Positions 58,651 to 64,000 of a stretch of DNA of 64,000 nt are shown here, one piece after another. The notes under the pieces are model-generated. The model was not told the DNA's origin. It ran no database searches and worked only from the letters and a program-made list of their open reading frames with translations. Made by a program: the position numbers and the translations under genes. Source of the stretch: Trichopria drosophilae (taxonomy: Eukaryota > Arthropoda > Insecta > Hymenoptera > Diapriidae); NCBI GenBank assembly GCA_030407085.1, contig CM059586.1:105227501-105291500 (forward strand), in the 5' to 3' direction. Within the stretch, counting starts at the first letter, position 1, and the number at the start of each line of letters is the position of its first letter.

Positions 58651-59059
58651 AATTTAAGAAAAAAACCATCACTAGAAAAATTCGTGACTGGGTTAAAAGA
58701 GATTCTTATAAAATGTAAAAATTATTGAGATTATGTCCAAGATAACCTAACCTTAACCCCCTTAACTGCTGATGACGAAGATTTTGAAAAATTCGTCAAA
58801 ACTGTAGTTTTAAATATTTTAAATCTTCTACTTTAAACAATAATTTAAAAAACAGACACCGACATTTTATGTAGTACACCCAAGACTATCTAGAAATAAT
58901 TTTTTATTTTTATTTTATAAATGGGTATTTGCCCATAATTTCCATGATATAACAATAAAAGTATATATAACATATGTAACTGCACAATTATAATTAAAAA
59001 TAGTATTTCACAACATACAATTAAAGAACATAAAAAAGACAAAAAAAATAATTTATGGT

Positions 59060-59620
59060 AAATAGTAAGAATTACAGTATACTAGTATTCTTAACTACAT
59101 ATTTTAATTTCAGTTTCGCTGTCGATGGTTGAAGTTCTCTCAAATTGAGTTTCCCCTGTCGTTTTAGTTCATTAAATAGGTGACAAATCCTATAGAGTAG
59201 AGTATAATTTAAATCCAACAAATTTAGACGGTTGTAGATTTGTGGGCAGTATATTTCTCCAGTTAAGAGTTTAAATAAAAATTTTAGGTCATTTGCTTTT
59301 CTTATTGAAGCCAAGATAGGTATCTTAAATTTTTGGCCAATTTGCTGTTAGTTGTGATCATATAAGTCCATTGGTCTGTTAGTCTTGAATGTGAGGTACC
59401 TTAGGATTTTTTCAAACGCATACAAATGAAGCTCGTGGTCAGGTTAGCATAATACGGAGCCATACAGTAGTATGGGTTTGACTATAGTATTGTATAACTG
59501 AATGATAAAATTCGTTGATTCGAAGTCTTTCTGATGATAAAGCCAAAATTTTGTTTTAAATTTACATAAATTATTGACTTTGCTAGATTAATTAATATTT
59601 CGGGTCCAAAATCTTCGTCA
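59060..59620 (-). pseudogene. LINE 3' fragment: end of reverse transcriptase and C-terminal region
   Basis: Minus strand: FWLYHQKDFESTNFIIQLYN, TIVKPILLYGSVL, the end of the reverse transcriptase region with the usual KP..LYGS..W motif. Here a stop follows soon after the motif. It goes on with LRYLTFKTNRPMDLYDHN and then DLKFLFKLLTGEIYCPQIYN, RLNLLDL, typical of the C terminus of Jockey/I/R1-type LINEs. At least two stops are present, so it is dead. Confidence 0.65.
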
Positions 59621-59737
59621 TCGCTGGCAGTTATTTATCCTCAGTAATTATTTTCTTAATTAATTAATGGCTTATACGTAAAAAAACAGCTCCAGTGAAT
59701 TTTGATATATTTTGTCAGCAGTTGAGGACAGGTGTGA

Positions 59738-59944
59738 ATAAAGCATGGCCTAGGAAAAAAGTTTTGAAAATCAACACACCGAAAGGCCAAAATTTCGATA
59801 TAGCCTGGCTCCAGCGTAATTTTCTTCACTTTGTCTTTGAAAATTTGACAAAGAGAAAGCTATGTAAATTACCTTGGACTCACGCGATATCGAAATTTCG
59901 GGGTTTTGATTTTCGGAACTTTGTTCCTGTGCCTAAAGCATAAC
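59738..59944. mobile_element. 207-bp palindromic MITE-like element
   Basis: ATAAAGCATGGCCTAGG at the left and the inverse TTATGCTTTAGGCACAGG at the right. AAAATCAACAC..CCGAAA and its inverse repeat further in. An 82-codon frame spanning it is a by-product. Confidence 0.6.
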
Positions 59945-59954
59945 CTAAGTTATA

Positions 59955-60497
59955 CCCAACAACTTTAAAAGAATAGAACAAACAAATTTTTAATCTGGAA
60001 TCTGTCCATTTTCGAATTGAAATTGTTTTATTTTAATTCTATATAATTCGTTTTAATTCCATTAATACGATATAATGCGGCATTTTAGAATACAAGTATT
60101 TATTTTAGAAAAGAAATATTAAATATAATAGATAGTATTTATGCAATTTGTAGATAATTTTAAATGTGACGACGCAATAATGTATCCACATATCTATTTT
60201 TTCTTTTTAAGTATTATTAAACAATGGAATAAAACTTTGATGCACTTTTTATAAACCAAACTATGTATATATTATATCTAGAAAATACTCCCCGTTTCAA
60301 CTATTCGTTATTTTCACTTTATTTCACAACAACAGCTGTAGTTGAGTGGTTATGGTTCGGAAGTGCTGCGCGGGGGACCGGGGTTCGATTCTCGGTTGGA
60401 ACAGTTTTTTTTTTTTACTAAGGATTACAAAGAATTGAAACGTATTCAATACGAAAATGGACAGATTCCGGATTCAATTCTTTTTTCAGTTGTTGGG
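59955..60497. mobile_element. TA-flanked element, ends CCCAACAACT, holding a SINE
   Basis: CCCAACAACTTTAAAAGAAT at the left and inverted CCCAACAACTGAAAAAAGAA at the right. TA lies outside on both sides. GGAATCTGTCCATTTTCG is shared by the arms further in. A tRNA-like unit lies at 60,332-60,412. Confidence 0.7.
60332..60412 (+). mobile_element. tRNA-derived SINE head or tRNA pseudogene
   Basis: TAGTTGAGTGGTTATGG is a good A box and GGGGTTCGATTCTCGG a good B box, with a pairable T-arm (CCGGG/CTCGG, one G-U). The unit is followed by a T tract from about 60,405. Acceptor-stem pairing is poor, so it is a SINE head rather than a working tRNA gene. Confidence 0.6.
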
Positions 60498-60499
60498 TA

Positions 60500-60612
60500 C
60501 CAGTTTCTTCCTCTCCCAATGTATGGGTGTAAGTTACGGAAGTCTGCTTTGAACAAACTTCCGCCATTTTGAAAGAACCAACCATATAACTTAGGATGGG
60601 GGTTTCTGTAGC
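60500..60612. mobile_element. Right-end fragment of the 2377-2628 MITE family
   Basis: CTTCCGCCATTTTGAAAGAA followed by CATATAACTTAGGATGGGGG and CTGTA, matching 2578-2630. Confidence 0.6.
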
Positions 60613-60779
60613 TGTTTGCAGTAAAATCTGTAGTTTTTCATTTTCATCAGGACACCCTTAAAGATTTATTATTAAATCCTGAAGGAATTGTTGAATTTAA
60701 AAACGGAAAACTTGAAATGCAATCCAAAATATTTGAATCTTGGAAATGAAGGAATCATCAACACAATCGCAATGTATCG

Positions 60780-60985
60780 AAATCGGAAAAATATCGATAT
60801 CAAAGCGAGTGACGTGAGTCACTTCGCTCTCTTTCTTCAACAGTCGGATTGCACCGGGGCTTCCATATGTTGGAGCTCTCGGAGACAATGCCGAAGCAAC
60901 CTGCGCGGAGGATGTTGCGCACGAATTATCCCCTTCTCTGCGTCACTCTGACAGGGACGTCGCATCGACCTGTGGCGCCATGAGT
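60780..60985. other. GC-richer patch, possible exon or promoter
   Basis: About 200 bp with clearly higher GC and many CG pairs in AT-rich surroundings. The plus frame 60,688-60,951 and minus frame 60,888-60,697 have no known motif. It could be the 5' end of a neighbouring gene or an old element. Confidence 0.25.
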
Positions 60986-61280
60986 TTCGTTTTTTTAAAG
61001 TCCCTAATAACGGGAATCATTTTATCTCGTTTTTTTTTAGTTACTTTGTACATCTACAAAGCTTGCCTAAATTCGTCAATCCTCCATTTTGAAGTCGTTG
61101 CATATATTTGCCATAAATTTACAATTCTGTGTAAAATTGCATCAGACTAGTTAACTCTTGGAGAGGCATTCGAATTTGTTGTATTATATGCACAAGCTCG
61201 TTGAAAACTTAAATTATCATTTGTGTTTTATATGTAATTTGCCTTGTCCAAAATTACGGAAGTGGGCATTTATACATTTA

Positions 61281-61414
61281 GTAAAAACGTTACATTTTAT
61301 TAAGCAAAATAAGGTAAAACAAAAATTTATTGGTGTTTTACTATTCATCATGTTGAAAGTTAGTATTTTGACCTCAATTCGAAACGGTTTGTTTCTAATT
61401 GTAGTTAAAATGCA
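61281..61414 (+). repeat. 134-bp direct repeat, copy 1
   Basis: Shares GTTGAAAGTTAGTATTTTGA, CCTCAATTCGAAAC and TTTGTTTCTAATTGTAGTTA with 63,191-63,328 in the same direction. Confidence 0.8.
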
Positions 61415-61563
61415 GTCCTTTATCTTTTTTTAAAATTGGTCATATACAAGACAAAAGATGACCCTTTGTCTCTGCGACCTTTTGCAAGAAGTCCCATTAC
61501 TTTATTCTCAATCATTACAAAAATCATTTGTAGATCGAAGCAGATATTAATGTATATGAGTAT

Positions 61564-62072
61564 TTTAATTTAGTTTTATTTGTTTCATTAATGACTTTTA
61601 ATACAAAAATAAAAGTTTATAATGTAATTATGTCTGTCTTTTTGAAAAAAATGTATTTACTTTCTATGTTTTGGTCTCTTGTGGGCCATCTTCATGAAAA
61701 ATAAAAGCTTTGAATTTTCATTTAGTAGAAAAGTATAAATTTATGAAGAATGTTCAGTATGAATATATCTTAAATCTCAGAGCACAAAAGTTATAACACT
61801 CCAAAATTTGTTGCAGTGAAAACTACTTTATAGAAGTGATTTTCACTTCAAATTCAATTCATTAGTCACTGTTTTAAAATATGACTTCTATGAAGTTACT
61901 ACAAGAAATTTTAGAGTATTTTGGTGCTTTGACAATTTATATTGAACTGCCATCTAAGATAAAGCTTATCTGATGGAATCATTTACATTATTCTTCATAA
62001 ATTTGTACTTTTCTGAAATTTATAGCTTTTATTTTGGTATTAAAAGTCATTAATGAAACAAACAAAATTAAA
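61564..62072. mobile_element. 510-bp imperfect palindrome
   Basis: TTTCATTAATGACTTTTAAT near the left is inverted at about 62,040-62,060. The inner arms share TTCTTCATAAATTT. A decayed hammerhead-like core lies in the left arm. Confidence 0.65.
61665..61697 (-). ncRNA. Decayed hammerhead-like core
   Basis: Minus strand CATGAAGATGGCCCACAAGA then GACCAAAACAT. It resembles the family (TGAAGA, GGCC stem, AAAC) but with the core changed. Confidence 0.25.
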
Positions 62073-62576
62073 TGAGAAATGGTAAGAGCAAATGAACTTT
62101 TAATTAGCCACAAATTTGATAAAATCTACCAAATAACAACATTACAAAATAATACATTGTAAATATAGAATTCTCAAAAGATATATTACAATTAATTAAC
62201 TTAGATTTCATTGAATTAAGGTAGATGTTCCATGGGATATCATTCGTTGAAATTTTGGTGAAAAGTATTTGTAACATTTTCAAAAACTTTGATTTTATTG
62301 TTGATAATATTATTTAGCATTATTGTACTTGACATGCAAAAATTTGTTAATGAACTTTTATGAACAAGTCAAAATTTTGTCTTGTTACCATGTCAACAAA
62401 TTTAAAAAAACTCTGCAATAATTTTATACATAAATTAAATGATTTGTAAAGATTTGTAAAAATTTATTTAGTAAAGTTGTTAAGAATCTTTTTCTCGAAA
62501 AAAATTAAACATCCATTCATTAAAATTTATATTTAAAAACTTTTTTATTAGCAATAAGAACAAAATTTTATCTTTA

Positions 62577-63024
62577 TTACTTCAGAATCATTCAAAACAA
62601 AAGAAAAAACAAAATGTCAAACTCAATTATCAACTGAACTTTTTTGTATTATGATTTAATGAAATTCAGAGCCTCTTGTAAAATTTTGTTATAACAGATA
62701 ATTTCCTAAAGAAATTTAGGATGTACAATTTTTTTTAAGCATCATAAATAACTTTGATAAAAATGAAAAATTTAGTTTATTGAAAAGAGAAACTTTTTAA
62801 TAACTTCAGAATCATTCAAAACAAAAGAAAAAACAAAATGTCAAACTTAATTGTCAACTGAACTTTTTTAGATTATGATTTAATTAAATTCAGAACCTCT
62901 TGTAAAATTTTGTTATAACAGATAATTTCCGAAAGAAATTTAGGATGTATAATTTTTTTTAAGCATCATAAATAACTTTGATAAAAATGAAAAATTTAGA
63001 TTCCTGAAAAGAGAAACTTTTTAA
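62577..63024 (+). repeat. 224-bp tandem duplication
   Basis: Two direct copies, 62,577-62,800 and 62,801-63,024, with a period of 224 bp and only a few changes. Both contain CAGAATCATTCAAAACAAAA and CATAAATAACTTTGATAAAA. The high similarity in AT-rich DNA marks a recent event. Confidence 0.9.
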
Positions 63025-63190
63025 ACCCATTGGAAATGCTGAAATGTAAATATTAAAGTCATAAAAAGTGGACATAGAAAAAAGTACAAGAGCATTTTTC
63101 ATTGAATAGAAATATTTGACGAAATTAATAAAATGTTATAAATTAGTTTGTATGAACTTTTCTAAAATTCATAATCAAATAAAAAATTGT

Positions 63191-63328
63191 TAGTAAAAAA
63201 GTTACATTTTATTAAGCAAAATGGTAAAACGAAAATATATTGGTTTTTTTACTATTCTTCATGTTGAAAGTTAGTATTTTGACCTCAATTCGAAACTGTT
63301 TGTTTCTAATTGTAGTTAAAATACAGTC
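63191..63328 (+). repeat. 134-bp direct repeat, copy 2
   Basis: See 61,281-61,414. The two copies bracket 1.8 kb holding the palindrome and the tandem duplication, somewhat like long terminal repeats, though no retroelement protein lies between. Confidence 0.8.
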
Positions 63329-63689
63329 ATGTAAATTTTTTAGAAATTTATTGTAAATTGAAACATACCTCATGCTGTAAAAATGAATAATAAAAATGAT
63401 GTCATAAAATTATATTATTTAAAATAAACCATAGCATAATATTAAGATTATTAAAAAAGGAAGTTGTAAATAAAGCTAATAAAATTTCATGCTCTACAAC
63501 GAGGCTTCTGACAGTTCTATCCGTCACTGTTTCCAAACAATATAATTATAAATTTTGAATTTTGTTATTGTACCAAAATTAATGTAATTTTTAATCTACT
63601 GGGTTAAACAAAAAAATGTTGAAGGTAAATATTTTTAAGGAAGCTTTAACATACGTTAATGTTAATAATTAGCAGATGATATTTTGAAA

Positions 63690-64000
63690 AGCCCAAAAGT
63701 GAAAGGAAAAGTATGCCAGTGGTGAAAATGTCTGTGGAAAGAAGTTTTGATAGTCTTTGTGCAAGGTCCGAAAGTACCGTTAGACAAGCTTGAAAATGTT
63801 ATTAAAAAGTCGAAAAATGTCGGGAAATTGTAATAAGAAATGTGCGCGGTGATCGTTGAAGAATCGATCGGTTTCGAGCGACAGGATTTCTCGTGTTAGA
63901 AAAATGCCCTGGGCCAGAGTTTCCTTGTATTTAAGTGCGCACGGGAAGCGACGATAAGCAAGTTGTACGTTACCTCGCCATTTGAGATGTTTATTCCGAG
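63690..64000. other. GC-richer end of window, possible exon of a neighbour
   Basis: Composition rises after 63,690. A short plus frame MPVVKMSVERSFDSLCARSE and six more residues ends at TGA near 63,793. It may be a leader of a gene that continues past the window. Too little is visible to name it. Confidence 0.2.

Noticed and set aside
58769..58795. CTGATGACGAAG...GAAA as a hammerhead
   Set aside because: The bases between the two core words cannot form stem II.
61281..63328. LTR retrotransposon bounded by 134-bp direct repeats
   Set aside because: No gag/pol trace, no TG...CA ends and no primer site; the repeats lie around a palindrome and a tandem duplication.

Overview
The window looks like nuclear DNA of an insect. 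It is very AT-rich, the one intact gene is split by long introns with GT..AG borders, and most of the rest is decayed transposon. Hymenoptera is my guess from the general look (AT-rich, many CCTAACCTAA words, many small TA-flanked elements), but nothing in the sequence proves the order.

The only clear gene is casein kinase 1 alpha on the minus strand. Five coding exons (51387-51247, 42597-42488, 42400-42178, 38275-37982, 34025-33735) join in phase to a 352-residue protein with all the kinase signatures. Introns 1, 3 and 4 (8.6, 3.9 and 4.0 kb) are packed with inverted-repeat elements. About 4 kb downstream of the stop (29.6-33.7 kb) is mostly free of recognised interspersed repeats and may be a long 3' UTR.

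Layout: 0-26 kb is repeat-rich intergenic DNA with a 14-bp minisatellite, LINE remains, a piggyBac transposase tail, an unrecognised broken two-exon gene at 7 kb, many TA-flanked CAGT-ended MITEs (one nested in another), and a 1.46-kb TTAA-flanked element. 26.9-29.6 kb is a satellite of about 15-bp units with longer-order blocks. 33.7-51.4 kb is the kinase gene. 51.4-64 kb is again intergenic, with inverted-repeat elements, a LINE 3' fragment, a tRNA-headed SINE, an unrecognised broken coding stretch and a 224-bp tandem duplication.

The most interesting signals are: (1) a recurring RNA-like motif, CTGAAGAG-stem-loop-stem-GAAAC, with stem base pairs that change together between copies. It looks like a hammerhead ribozyme core, and several copies lie in long inverted-repeat elements; (2) a hAT-like element at 34,195-36,064 with a perfect 8-bp target duplication that is filled with about 133 consecutive 10-bp units without one indel; (3) a 4.9-kb nest of palindromic elements inside palindromic elements in intron 1 of the kinase gene; (4) a family of palindromic elements with TTAA-CCC...GGG-TTAA ends found in two kinase introns and just upstream of the gene.
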